In this document: piece by piece, positions 36,140 through 46,500 of the stretch | How the letters are laid out: the number at the start of each line of letters is the position of its first letter | How positions within the stretch are numbered: position 1 is the stretch's first letter | Assembly: GCF_001696455.1 (NCBI RefSeq) | Contig: NZ_MAUJ01000001.1 | Location: 868,001-932,000 of the forward strand | DNA from: Pseudoalteromonas luteoviolacea | GTDB lineage: Bacteria; Pseudomonadota; Gammaproteobacteria; Enterobacterales; Alteromonadaceae | Direction: 5' to 3' | DNA: 64,000 nt | Notes under the pieces: model-generated | The model's database searches: none | The model's input: the letters and a program-made list of their open reading frames with translations, nothing else | Told to the model about the DNA's origin: nothing | Made by a program: the position numbers and the translations under genes

Positions 36140-37828
36140 TTATGAACTTGCGTATGTATGTTCTGTAATAGGGTATACGTGAATACATGGGGTGTAGACC
36201 CTATTTCCTGTACTAGACACTTTTACGAGTGCGCCCGTTGTTACTTTTAGGCCAGCGCTTACGCTAAAATAAAAACAGGAATTGGTGGGGTATAGCTGAG
36301 AGCTAACTCCTTGATTTGTAATCGGCCTAGTCTTTATCACTTCGCTTTCATAACTTATTTCGCCATTTTTATCAGTAACAATCAGACCTAAATAGTTATT
36401 TAAAGAACCAGCAGTTAATCCATAGCCGATGGAAAAGTCTTCGTGGTAATTGGGGTCTTGTTCAATTAAACGCCCGAGCAATCTCGAGTACGCATTATGA
36501 GCTATGATATTTTGGCGTAACTCCCTTTTTTCAATTTCCCAACTCGCATATCGGACATGATAATTGTGTAGGCTGTGCTTATGAATTGCCATAATACACA
36601 CGTGTTTTTTTGAGTTGCCAATTGCGACATTTTTAAATTGGCATGATGTGTACTTTTTACCAAGTTTAAAAAAGGAGGTGTTGCGATTATTTAAGGGGCC
36701 TATGACGATGAAAAATTCATAGTTTGGGTATCTGTCAGTGAGCTGAGTAATGAATTTTGCGGTTCCTTGAGGCGTTGGGGCAATGTTGTTAACTAAGTTG
36801 TTATGGTGGATAAAGCCCATCAATCCATCGTCTTTTGAGAATTGCGCTTTACACAATTCATGTGTATGAAGCGATAGGCGCTCTGCAAGCAAGAAATGCG
36901 ATTTGAAATAGCTGGGTAAGCCAGTGCATGTGATTACAATGTTATTTTTTCGGTCGTTGTTTAATATTGCCTCGACAGAAGCGTGTTCTAGGCTCTTAAA
37001 GTATCCTTGGTAGAGACGTATTTGCTTATGTATTTCTGCCAACAACCTTTCTACAGTGCGCGTTTTAATGTCGTGGAAATGTGAATCCGTGATTGATTTG
37101 TCATAAATTTTTTTAATTCTTAAGGACTGAATTTGTTCCTGTTCATTCGCCTTTATGACTAAAAGTTCCGCTATTAATTCCTTCATCCAGGATGTAGAAC
37201 ATTGATAGTAGAGCAAACTTATCACCATCGCTTGCATGCTCACGTCATCATAAAACACATCTCTCGAAAGCGTTATTAACTCGTCAAATAGGTGTGACTC
37301 GCTGTCAAATAGTTGCAGACTAAGCGTTTTTACATGCTCGATCAGCTTAGTTATCTCATCAATAATCCGCTCTGCATCCTGCTCTTTGTCTAGCGCAAGG
37401 ATGTTATCTATACGTTTAAAGCCACTGCAAACTAGGTTTTCAAAGTTAATATAAGTCGTCGATTGTGGTATCAGTTCAACCTTGTGCTCAAGTCGAGCAA
37501 ATAGAGCCTTCATTCTATCGGGTAATGAATCAATATGTGCGTCGATATTACAAAGCACGTTATTATTCGCAAAACCACAGTTTATTGAGAGTCGCAGCAC
37601 TGTGGAAGTGAGCACTGCGCCGTTGTGAAGAGCCAAGTACTTACCGACAGAGTTGCTCACATAGCTTCCATAGTGAACAGGATTTTTTCGAATCGCAGTT
37701 AAGACGCTTTCATTTCGAAGCCCGGTAAAACAAAGGGTGCTAATTTGTGTAAGTCTAATGAGAGAATCTTTTGCAATTCGTTGGGTTTCAAAGCCCGTAG
37801 CAGTGTTTTGGGGCGATATGCTAAGCAT
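36140..37828 (-). CDS. 562-residue protein of unknown function
   Basis: I do not recognise this protein. It has no signal peptide and appears soluble. The central part (residues about 115-270) is helical and rich in Glu, Lys and Leu. The C-terminal part is beta-rich, with a GYGLTAGSLNNYLGLIVTD strand region. No motif of a known enzyme is evident. It converges on the small secreted protein and is followed in the same direction, 77 bases upstream, by a LysR gene. The long undisturbed frame supports it as a real gene. Confidence 0.7.
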   Translation of the reverse strand: MLSISPQNTATGFETQRIAKDSLIRLTQISTLCFTGLRNESVLTAIRKNPVHYGSYVSNSVGKYLALHNGAVLTSTVLRLSINCGFANNNVLCNIDAHIDSLPDRMKALFARLEHKVELIPQSTTYINFENLVCSGFKRIDNILALDKEQDAERIIDEITKLIEHVKTLSLQLFDSESHLFDELITLSRDVFYDDVSMQAMVISLLYYQCSTSWMKELIAELLVIKANEQEQIQSLRIKKIYDKSITDSHFHDIKTRTVERLLAEIHKQIRLYQGYFKSLEHASVEAILNNDRKNNIVITCTGLPSYFKSHFLLAERLSLHTHELCKAQFSKDDGLMGFIHHNNLVNNIAPTPQGTAKFITQLTDRYPNYEFFIVIGPLNNRNTSFFKLGKKYTSCQFKNVAIGNSKKHVCIMAIHKHSLHNYHVRYASWEIEKRELRQNIIAHNAYSRLLGRLIEQDPNYHEDFSIGYGLTAGSLNNYLGLIVTDKNGEISYESEVIKTRPITNQGVSSQLYPTNSCFYFSVSAGLKVTTGALVKVSSTGNRVYTPCIHVYPITEHTYASS

Positions 37829-37905
37829 GTTTTTATTCCAAAAAATACAAAAATAAATCCATGCCTATTTTTAAACATAGGTACAAATGATGGTATTACA
37901 CTTTA

Positions 37906-38802
37906 TTACGTCAGCTTTTCAACGAGATAGTCTATTAGCACTCTGACCCGTTTCGCTTTTTGTGTATTTTGGTGAAAGTATAAGTATAAGGGAGAGTATG
38001 GGTACCAGTAATTTGTCAATACAGGGACGAGTTGCTTAGAATCGAAATAATCTTGCACCATCGGCGCAACAATACGACCGATGCCCAGTCCGCTCAGCGC
38101 CGCATCTAGCATTAAATCTGTGTCGTTGACTATCAGTGAGTGTGGCATATCAACTGGCAGTGTTTCACCCTGATTATCAAGTAATAAAGGAGCCAATTGA
38201 TTAGATGAAATAAAGCGATATTGAATTAACTTATGCTGTTTTAAGTCATGTGGTGTATCGGGGTTACCATACGTCTCGATGTAGCCTTGTGAGGCAAAAA
38301 GCGCCTCTTTCATTGGTGTGGTGAGCCGCTTTGCAACCATACCTTCTTGAACACGCTCTCCAAATCTTATCCCTAAATCGAAACCGTCTTGCAATATATC
38401 AACAGTGGCATCCGAGATAGAAATTTCTAGTTCGATATTAGGGTAGCGTTTACAAAACTCAGCATAAACCGGCCTGAGCAAACTCTGATATACAAACCTT
38501 GGCGTAGTTAAGCGTACTTTACCAGATGGGTCTTTGCTTAGCTCGCTGATACCTTCAACGGCGCCAGTGAGCTGCTGTACTGTGTGATAGGTGCGCTCAA
38601 ATAGTTGTTTGCCAGCTTCAGTGAGTTCAATTCTTCTCGTTGTGCGCGTAAAAAGTGGCAGTCCAAGTTCGGTTTCTAACGCTTTTAAAGCGTTGCTAAC
38701 GGACGGTGAGGCTATCTCCAGTTTACGAGCAGCTTTTGCGATACTGCCTTCTTGAGCAATGGTATGAAATGTCACGAGTTGATTGAATGTAGAACCGTTC
38801 AT
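37906..38802 (-). CDS. LysR-family transcriptional regulator
   Basis: A 298-residue LysR protein. The N-terminal winged helix reads FHTIAQEGSIAKAARKLEIA and SVSNALKALETELGLPLFTR. The effector-binding domain fills the rest (with FDLGIRFGERVQEGMVAKRL). It is divergent from the quinone-reductase gene 120 bases away, the classic arrangement for a LysR regulator and its target. Confidence 0.95.
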   Translation of the reverse strand: MNGSTFNQLVTFHTIAQEGSIAKAARKLEIASPSVSNALKALETELGLPLFTRTTRRIELTEAGKQLFERTYHTVQQLTGAVEGISELSKDPSGKVRLTTPRFVYQSLLRPVYAEFCKRYPNIELEISISDATVDILQDGFDLGIRFGERVQEGMVAKRLTTPMKEALFASQGYIETYGNPDTPHDLKQHKLIQYRFISSNQLAPLLLDNQGETLPVDMPHSLIVNDTDLMLDAALSGLGIGRIVAPMVQDYFDSKQLVPVLTNYWYPYSPLYLYFHQNTQKAKRVRVLIDYLVEKLT

Positions 38803-38923
38803 GCGTAATGAATATAATTGTTAGTTACTAGCTACTAATCTATTACATTTTTACGATCTAATCATTATTAATTGTGTAACGTAGACTGAGCTTGTTCGTT
38901 CAAATAAGACAAGCGAGGTAAGT

Positions 38924-39883
38924 ATGAGTGAAATTGTTGTAATTTCGGGACATCCAAATTCAGCGGGATCATATGCGAATAGTGTCATCCTACATGAATT
39001 AAAACAATCAATTGCAAATATAGACATTAGGTACTTGGATAAGCTTTATCCTGATTTCAAAATAGACATTCAAGCTGAACAAAATGCCTTGATAAATGCA
39101 GATGTCATCGTATTGCAGTTTCCATTTTATTGGTATTCCATACCGGCGTTACTTAAAAAGTGGCTTGATGATGTGTTTGCTTACGACTTTGCATTTGGTG
39201 CTAATGGCGACAAGTTGAAAGGCAAAGACTTAATATTGTCATTTACTGTCGGCGGCCCTGAAGAGTCTTATGATCCGCTAGGTTACAACCACTTTACAGT
39301 TGAACAATTAATATACCCATTGCAGCAAACTGCTTACCTGACCGGGCTTAACTTTTGTGAACCAATTTATACCCACAGAATGGTTTATGTTGAAGGTGTG
39401 TACAATAAACTAGAAGATGTTCAAAATCGCGCGACTATTCATGCCAAAAGGCTAATAAAGCGAATAGACGTGTTGCAAAACTCGCCAGAGATAATCATTA
39501 AAAGGTTTGCTAAACATTGGTTTGAAAACTTTGACACCTTACCAAACGACTCAACCATTTTTACGGCGCATTTGTCTGAGGGCATCACGTTGAGTATGCC
39601 CGAGGGGGAGTTTACAGGACACAGCGGCTTTAGAGATTGGTATAAAATGGCGAGGGAAACTTTTAAGCCAAACTGTGAGCACATCGTTGAGCAAATTGCA
39701 GTTAAAAAACAACGAGAGCAGTCTTATCAGGTTGAACTAAGAATTAGGTTACTAGCGGACACATTTGAAGATTCAAAATTACAAGGTGAACAAGTCAATC
39801 TGCTCGTAAATGAGTTGTGGGATCTAAAACTGAAAGACAATGGCCAAATTGAAATCTCACAATATAGCGTAGAGGTTGCGTAG
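38924..39883 (+). CDS. flavodoxin-like NAD(P)H oxidoreductase fused to an NTF2-like domain
   Basis: The first ~185 residues match the KefF/MdaB NAD(P)H:quinone oxidoreductase fold: SGHPNSAGSYANSVIL as the FMN loop, QFPFYWYSIPALLKKWLDDV, and SFTVGGPEESYDPLGYN. Residues about 190-319 form a second domain with the look of an NTF2/SnoaL-like fold (AKHWFENFDTLP, MPEGEFTGHSGFRDWY). This fusion makes it 319 residues, well beyond the usual 180-200. It should reduce quinones with NAD(P)H. GAGGTAAGT precedes the ATG. The divergent LysR gene probably regulates it. Confidence 0.9.
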   Translation: MSEIVVISGHPNSAGSYANSVILHELKQSIANIDIRYLDKLYPDFKIDIQAEQNALINADVIVLQFPFYWYSIPALLKKWLDDVFAYDFAFGANGDKLKGKDLILSFTVGGPEESYDPLGYNHFTVEQLIYPLQQTAYLTGLNFCEPIYTHRMVYVEGVYNKLEDVQNRATIHAKRLIKRIDVLQNSPEIIIKRFAKHWFENFDTLPNDSTIFTAHLSEGITLSMPEGEFTGHSGFRDWYKMARETFKPNCEHIVEQIAVKKQREQSYQVELRIRLLADTFEDSKLQGEQVNLLVNELWDLKLKDNGQIEISQYSVEVA

Positions 39884-40391
39884 CGAAATTGTATTTACGC
39901 TTTATGAGCTGGTCATGATCGTTGAGTTTTAAAGCCTGTGTTCAAGGGAAATGAGCGCTCGACGAGTATTCAGCAATTTTATTTTGTTTACTTTGAGTTT
40001 TCAGTATGTATATTGAGCTTATTAAATATCCAGTTTTCACTGAGGCGCTTTCGACATTTTTGCTAATCGTGTGTAGTTGGTTAGTTTTTTGAATTGAAAA
40101 TGAAATACGGGGCCGCAAAGAATTAATGTGTTTTTAGAATTAATTAATCAGACTTTTTTATATTTTACAAAGTGGATATTCTCAGGATAAATCTAATGAA
40201 GGTAAGGTAAAAAGTTAGGTGGTTGATGAGGTTAAGCAAATCGGCTTTGATTTTTTAAAACCGAAGGCGATAACTTTTTAGCGTATTTAAGAGATTAAAG
40301 TACGGAACAAAAGCTGAGAAATGATAATTGTAAAAAAAGCAATTTATATAATTGGGTAAATTTAACACGGTTAGTTTACTAGGAGAAATAT
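39884..40391. other. AT-rich intergenic region, no gene seen
   Basis: This 508-base stretch has no supportable open frame. One 28-codon hydrophobic frame begins near 40007 but lacks a ribosome-binding site. The end of the stretch holds AGGAGA for the next gene. Confidence 0.4.
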
Positions 40392-40754
40392 ATGAGCATG
40401 GATATAGCTATATGGGTCACGTGTATTGCAACATTACCCGGAGATCTTCCAAAGTCAAACGAATGGAACGTAGAGACATGGGAAGATTCTACATCGTATG
40501 TATACCCAAGCCCCAACATGGATTGGCAGCTTATTGTTGAAAAGCTAAATGCCTTAGAAAAGCCAACAAGCAAAGCGTTAAAGTTGAATTCAGATGTAAA
40601 GTATGGATATGTTTTTTCTTTAGAGCCTATTGGGGCAGATGATACCGGTTATAAAATGCTCGAAGAGTCAATTCAGTCTATAGCAAATAAATGTGGTGGA
40701 GCCGTAATCGAAGCGCCTACTGGTATAAGTAAAATTGACGTGCAAGGCAGTTAG
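40392..40754 (+). CDS. small hypothetical protein
   Basis: A 120-residue soluble protein preceded by a good AGGAGA at seven bases. It has no signal peptide. It contains many Trp and Tyr (WNVETWED, YVYPSPNMDW) and ends in a Gly-rich turn. I do not recognise it. Its small acidic character and position next to a DUF1877 gene resemble immunity-type gene clusters, but no toxin gene is visible nearby. Confidence 0.7.
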   Translation: MSMDIAIWVTCIATLPGDLPKSNEWNVETWEDSTSYVYPSPNMDWQLIVEKLNALEKPTSKALKLNSDVKYGYVFSLEPIGADDTGYKMLEESIQSIANKCGGAVIEAPTGISKIDVQGS

Positions 40755-40902
40755 GTTTTGATTTAACGGTTTATGAGCAAATCAGTATCTTGCAAAAGAG
40801 TGAACACAAACGCTTGGATGTGCTCGCTTTTAACTAATTATAATCCAAGTTTTTTAGCCGCTGAGTCGGTACTTTTATTTGTTATTCGAGGAAATATTCA
40901 AT

Positions 40903-41379
40903 ATGTCTATGATTGCGTCTTTAAAAAGCATTAGTGAAAGCCAGTTAAGTGAGATGATAGAAGCGCCTTCAAAATTAGTTTCATATTTATATGACGATGA
41001 AAGCGGTAAAGTATGTGTTATGGATAAAGCATGGCACGGAATTCACTTCTTACTTAACGGAAGTGCTTGGAGCTCTGTTTCAATAGAGGGTTCTATCTTT
41101 CTGGGCGGAGTTCCAGTTTCTGATGAGGATGTGGGTTATGGGCCGGCACGATATTTTACGGCTGAACAAACGAAAGAAATTTCTGCTGGTTTACAAAAAA
41201 TTTCTGAAAACGACTTACTAGTGAAGTACCTTTCTCTCGTTGAGGAGCCTGAAATTTATCCGGGCTTTGAAGATAATGAAGTAGATAGAAATTATATCAC
41301 TCAGAATTTTGCTCACTTAAAGACATTTGTGGAAGGCCTCGCCAAATCAGGTGATTGCCTACTAAGTTTTATGCATTAA
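40903..41379 (+). CDS. DUF1877 (YfbM-like) protein
   Basis: A 158-residue protein matching the YfbM family: an N-terminal MSMIASLKSISESQL, DKAWHGIHFLLNGS at about residue 45-58, and EEPEIYPGF near residue 120. The family is widespread but has no settled function. ATG 40903 is preferred because GAGGAA lies ten bases upstream and MSMI fits the family start; the ORF is open further upstream to a TTG at 40879. It lies 148 bases after the previous small gene. Confidence 0.85.
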   Translation: MSMIASLKSISESQLSEMIEAPSKLVSYLYDDESGKVCVMDKAWHGIHFLLNGSAWSSVSIEGSIFLGGVPVSDEDVGYGPARYFTAEQTKEISAGLQKISENDLLVKYLSLVEEPEIYPGFEDNEVDRNYITQNFAHLKTFVEGLAKSGDCLLSFMH

Positions 41380-41460
41380 TAATCGAATATACTTCTTATC
41401 GAATTATTGGCGTAAAAACTTTTTGGATTGGACACAAGACCATTTAAAGGAGATTGCATC

Positions 41461-41793
41461 ATGGATGAAGATAGCACCTTTTTTTTAATCTATTCCATTT
41501 CTAATGGAGTTACTGCTTTATTAGGTATAGCAAGTATTATCATTGCTCTGCTAGCAGCTTATAAATTCAGTAAGGTTAAGGGGTTACCATGGGGAAATGT
41601 ATTACTTTTTTCAATATTAGTATCCTTTGTTCTTTAACTTATTGAGTGGTTAATAATTGATTCTTTTTGGGAATCTTCTACAGAAAGGCTGGTATTAGCG
41701 CAGAACGTATTTCTCGTTGTATTTGCAATACCAATTTTAACAGGCTGTATTGCCATTTATAAAATTGCTGGTCATATTAGCCAAAATAATTGA
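41461..41793 (+). pseudogene. small membrane protein split by an in-frame TAA
   Basis: The gene starts at ATG 41461 with a perfect AAAGGAG eight bases upstream. It encodes two hydrophobic segments (SNGVTALLGIASIIIALLAA and NVLLFSILVSFVL) before TAA at 41635. The same frame then continues for 51 more codons (EWLIIDSFWESS, then VFLVVFAIPILTGCIAIY) to TGA at 41791. The continuation encodes a further hydrophobic segment in the same style, so the stop seems to break a protein of about 110 residues. I do not recognise the family. Confidence 0.6.
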
Positions 41794-42240
41794 ACGGCAT
41801 GGAAATTTATTGTGCTACTCCTAGCTCTGTTTCCAGTAGCGCGAGTGCCCAAGAAAAGCAAAACACAGGCTCTAAAAATGTGGCTGCGCTTGTTGTAAAG
41901 AAACAGCTTGGCCTAATGAAAATATCAACCGATATTTGTGCGTGTTTAAACTAAATACTGTAAGTCCTTTCTATCGAGAAAAAGCGCATGGAGGTTATAA
42001 AGAACTTTGTAGAGTCGCAAAACGCGAAGTGTGAAGTATCTGACGGTATTGAAATGACGGACCCAAAGAGCTGATATTGAGCAGGCTATGCTTTTGATTG
42101 TGTATCGTATCAGTTGTGTTTAACGAAGACCTGATCAGGTTATAAAAATTAGTTGGCTATTTTCACTGTCCACTTTTCACGTTTGAGCTAACAATTTATT
42201 GCCTACTGTGTGCGTGTTATCTTTAAAAGAGATTTCACTA
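41794..42240 (+). other. region of decayed coding sequence
   Basis: Short frames such as 41799-41954 (ending KISTDICACLN) and a reading containing YREKAHGGYKELCRV look protein-like but are broken by stops and shifts within 200 bases. The stretch could be the remnant of a lost small secreted gene. No intact gene is supported. Confidence 0.3.
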
Positions 42241-42250
42241 AAGCAACATT

Positions 42251-42275
42251 ATAAGCCCCTAATAAAGGGGCTTAT
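42251..42275 (-). terminator. hairpin after the DUF1552 gene
   Basis: ATAAGCCCC-TAATAAA-GGGGCTTAT is a perfect 9-bp stem with a seven-base loop, 13 bases beyond the stop of the minus-strand operon. The tail on the minus strand is not a clean T run. Confidence 0.65.
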
Positions 42276-42287
42276 GGTATTTATCTG

Positions 42288-43514
42288 CTAAACAATAATC
42301 CCTGGGATCTCCTTACCAAATCCAAGGTCAACACTACACGCTTTAGCAGCTGTATGCAGCACATCATGTTGGTTATAACCAGAGCCCATATTACTGACTA
42401 CGCCTCGGTTTATACGAGCGCCGCCGCCAGCAATGAGGTAAGAACAAGGGTTTGCAGAGTGTTTATCTGCGTGCCCCATATCCGAAGTTTCTAGCACGAC
42501 GGTGCTATCCAATATGCCTGCCGCTTTTAGCTTTTGGATTAAATACGCGCTTAGGCTACCTAAGTGGCTACGCATTTCGGTGTAATACGGATAGTTTGGT
42601 TGCCCGTTACTGCCGCCATGAATTGCATTGTGATAATGTCCTTGGAAATTTAACTCTGGAATACGAAACTCCGCTTGGTGGTTACCAAATGCCAGAGAAA
42701 TAGAACTGGTCAAATTGCATTGCAAAGCGGCCACGGCAATATCAGCCTGTAAGCGTGCCTGCTGACTGAATGTATCAAAGGTCAGAGGAAACTCGGTATT
42801 ATCAGGCGCGATACCGCAAGACGCGCCGCCATATAAGTCGTCTAAGCGGCGCTGAGTATCAGAAATCGCATCGAGATGGTCATTCATCCTTTGCACCTCA
42901 TAACCCGCGAGCCTGTTTTTAATTGCATTAGCTGCGGACATGTGTGCATTCATGATAGGTGTTTTACTATTGCTGCCTTGTGCACTACCAAACACCATTT
43001 TGAATACGGTGAACGGGTTTTCTTGGAATGGCAGGTGATTGCGATTGTCTTTGGTTAATTGGCCTTGGCCATTACTGTGGACGCCCAAGTTAAGATAGCG
43101 AAACGGTAAATTAGGTCCTAAAGCATTACCCATAATCACATCATAACTGTCACTGCCCCAATTTTGGGCGAGTAAGATAGGCATACGGCCATGACCCGCA
43201 TTGGAATGTGACATATTGACCATAAAGTTACATTCGGTTTTTACCGGTTCATAACCTGCGGACATTACGCCGAGTTGCATGCTATCTCCACTTCCCGCAG
43301 GGTTCCAAAGTGACGATATTGACCCGCCAGGTATATAAATCGATACGGTTTTATTGGGTAGTCCCGCGCTTTGTGCATCCGCATCTCTAGCAATCAATAG
43401 ACCAGATACTAATGGCGAAGTGCGGATCAGGGCGGTAGAAATCCCCGAAGCCATAAACACTTTTAGTAGTCTTCGGCGTGACATCATCATGTTATTTAAA
43501 TGTTCATCTTTCAT
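42288..43514 (-). CDS. DUF1552 twin-arginine-exported protein
   Basis: A 408-residue protein of the DUF1552 family. The N terminus has a Tat signal (SRRRLLKVFMASGI) ending near DADAQS. Family features include VSIYIPGGSIS, MVNMSHSNAGHG and VLETSDMGHADKHS. These proteins almost always accompany DUF1592/DUF1588/DUF1585 cytochrome-type proteins, as here 29 bases upstream. The biochemical function of the pair is not known. It is the last gene of the riboswitch-controlled operon. Confidence 0.9.
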   Translation of the reverse strand: MKDEHLNNMMMSRRRLLKVFMASGISTALIRTSPLVSGLLIARDADAQSAGLPNKTVSIYIPGGSISSLWNPAGSGDSMQLGVMSAGYEPVKTECNFMVNMSHSNAGHGRMPILLAQNWGSDSYDVIMGNALGPNLPFRYLNLGVHSNGQGQLTKDNRNHLPFQENPFTVFKMVFGSAQGSNSKTPIMNAHMSAANAIKNRLAGYEVQRMNDHLDAISDTQRRLDDLYGGASCGIAPDNTEFPLTFDTFSQQARLQADIAVAALQCNLTSSISLAFGNHQAEFRIPELNFQGHYHNAIHGGSNGQPNYPYYTEMRSHLGSLSAYLIQKLKAAGILDSTVVLETSDMGHADKHSANPCSYLIAGGGARINRGVVSNMGSGYNQHDVLHTAAKACSVDLGFGKEIPGIIV

Positions 43515-43543
43515 TTTATTAACCTTCTGTATTGTGACCCGCG

Positions 43544-46500
43544 CTATTCATTTCTGGACCAAGCTTTGCGATAACGTACAGACTTTAATGAACCAAACTT
43601 TTCTAGCATGGCTCTTGGGCTGTTCTGCATCATTGCATCTTTAAGTGTGTCTATTTCACACATGTAACCGATTTGCTCTGTTTCAGACAGGCGTTTATCT
43701 TCTTCGCTGGTCGGGTCGACTGAGTCGTGACCAACGCCCATCACGTAACGGAACATTTGCTGTGGCAAGCAACTTTGCGCTGAGGAAAGATCAGCGATCA
43801 CAGCACCTAATTGCTTGGCACCATTAAAGGGGATAGACTCGCTGACTTCTGCGTATTTTTCAGGCGCGAAGAGGGTACCCGACGCATCTATGGTATTACC
43901 ATTATTATCAACCCCTCTGACTTTACCAACTGCGTCGAAGTCTTCCATCCCGAATCCCATGGGGTTGATATACTTTTCATGGCAAGTAGAGCAAGGTTGG
44001 CCTTCTGTTAAACTGTGATATTTAAGTTTGTTTGTGGTTGTAGGGTCTTGGAGCATGTCAGATAACTCTGCAAGTCTTTGCTCTCTGGCTTCAAAGGTGC
44101 CTGCTGGCGGATCGGGTTGATCTTGACACAGCATGCGGCGGCGCACGCGTACCGAGCGTAAAATAGGGTGGGATTCAGCAACCTCAGCCCAACGCGACAT
44201 AAATGCACCATTGGCTAATATGCCACCGCGCTCAGTTGTATCTACCTTTTGCAGCTCTTCGCCAGTGACACCTGCAATATTGTAGTGCTCGGCAAGTAAC
44301 TGATTGACGAAGGTGTAGTTTGCAGTATACAACGAGCTGAAACGCTCATTGGGCTCGGTCATGATGTATGAGAATGTCTCATTCATCTCAGCTTTCATGG
44401 CAGGGACCAATTGTGCAAAACCCGGATAGATGTTTTGATCTTTGGTTGCCACTTCTAAACTTCCTGTGCCCAGCCAGCTGCCAACAAAGTCGCCAAGTAC
44501 CGACTTTGAGCTATCTGCAAGACGGTTTGCATGGGCAATGATATTGGCTTCCTCGCGCAGTTCGTCACGCGCAGCTGCTTGCCAGAGTTGTTGATCGGGT
44601 GTTGAATCTGTAAATGTGTAAGATAAGAAGGTCGCCATTTCCCATGAAGTCAGCTCGAAGGCATCCGCATCTAGCTCTGAGTTATCAGGGTTCGGTTCGC
44701 CTAATTCGTGACGATAGATAAATTGCGGTGAAGACAACAGTCCTTCTAACGCTAGCTTCATACCTGCTTCAATATCTCCATTGTGGAAAAAGCCTGTCGC
44801 GATCAGTCTGTAGTTTTGTGCCTCATCTTGTGTTAACGGGCGGCGGAAGATTTGAGGTGCTAGTTCATCCACTAGGCGGTTTGCACAATCTTCGTTTATT
44901 GAAGTACAGCTTAAAGCTGGTGAAAAGTTATTTTCAGCTACCCACTCAGATAACTCTTCAGCCACTAACAAGTAATTACTGTAGTTAGATGGTTGTACGC
45001 TTGCGTGGGTATTATTTATGAAGAAACCAACTTGAGAGTCAGGAGATAATCCATCTGATACAAGAAAATCGACGCCCAGCAAATCTTCGACCGTATTTTG
45101 ATACTCTGTTTGAGTTAAGATCTTCAACTGTCTTGCCCCATATGCCACGGGTGCAACACCGACATCACAGGTCAAAGGTGCAGGCCAAAGTGTTTGTAGA
45201 TAAGCAGCGATATCTGTTGCACATTGTTCATCACATGCACTCGGAGTGCCATAAGGCATGGTAGTGACAATGGTATCAATCATGGTTTGTATATCTCGCT
45301 CAGTATCAAGTGCAGGGAATGATCCTAAACCACCTGCTTCTGAGCCGTGACAACCAGCACACCCAGTTTGATATAGCTGCATACCACGGGCAACTGGATC
45401 TGTTTGTGTCACAACGACACGTTCAATATTACTTGGTTCTGAAGGCACTGAATTGTTGAGTGCAATGATCTTGTAGTCAAATTCGCCTGACTCAGGTAAC
45501 CCAGACTCATAAAAGCTCGAGTTTGATGCCAGCTCAGCAGCTGTTTGCCAACGCCCATCCAAGCTTTTAAAGCGCACTAGATAGTCGGTTTCGTTATTGC
45601 TGTTGTCGCGCCAATTTAATTGCGCTTTGGCATCAATTGACAGCACACTGGCACTGAGTTCTGTCGGCGCTGCTGGCTTTTCTGGCATCGCAACTGGCTC
45701 AAAGTTGTCTTGCTCGGCAGCCAAATAAGTCAGGTTGAAATAGACTGGTACCGATTCACCAATGCTAGTGAGGTTAGCAACAACACGCAAAGCTTCTATG
45801 CCATAGTCCATTTCAAAGCTTTTACTGTCGATGATTATGGGTGAAAGCGTGCTGACATTGACTTTACCGGAAGCAAGTTTGACAACCAGCACGTCAAGCG
45901 TCATCTGATGGTTGATGCCATGTAAGCTCATTTCACCAGTCACATTTTGAATAACTGGTTGGCCAATTTCTAAATTACTTAACAGTGCATTGTCTATTTG
46001 AGCACTGAAATAAGCTATGGGCAATAAATCGGTCTCAAAGAGCAAGTCTAAAATTCGAGTGTTTCTGATATCTACACCAGTCGAAATGGTACTTAGATCA
46101 ACTGCCAGTATTACGTTACCGTCGACGTCGATACTGCCAGACAGGGCGGGGGAGTCATTGTTTTGTGTAACAAACTGATTTAACTCTGCAACGTGATCTT
46201 TTTTTACTGATACATAACTCAGTAAAGACGTCGTGCTATCAAGTTGCCATAAACCCGTTTCAGTTACATCACTCGGTGGCGTAGTGGGCTCTGAATTTGT
46301 GCAAATATCACCACTTAAGGTCATGGTGACATCACCAGTTAAGCCATTTTTGTTGGCAACAAAGCCTAAACCAAATGAATGATTGGCGTGTATGGTATGG
46401 CTTTGTGACGAAATGGTGCAGCCTGCATCATGGCAATTGAAATCACCATTCCAGCTGTTTTGCAGTGAAATACCTTGATCCCATGTAAGCTCGATGGACC

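Noticed and set aside
40007..40093. 28-codon hydrophobic frame
   Set aside because: No ribosome-binding site and no context.
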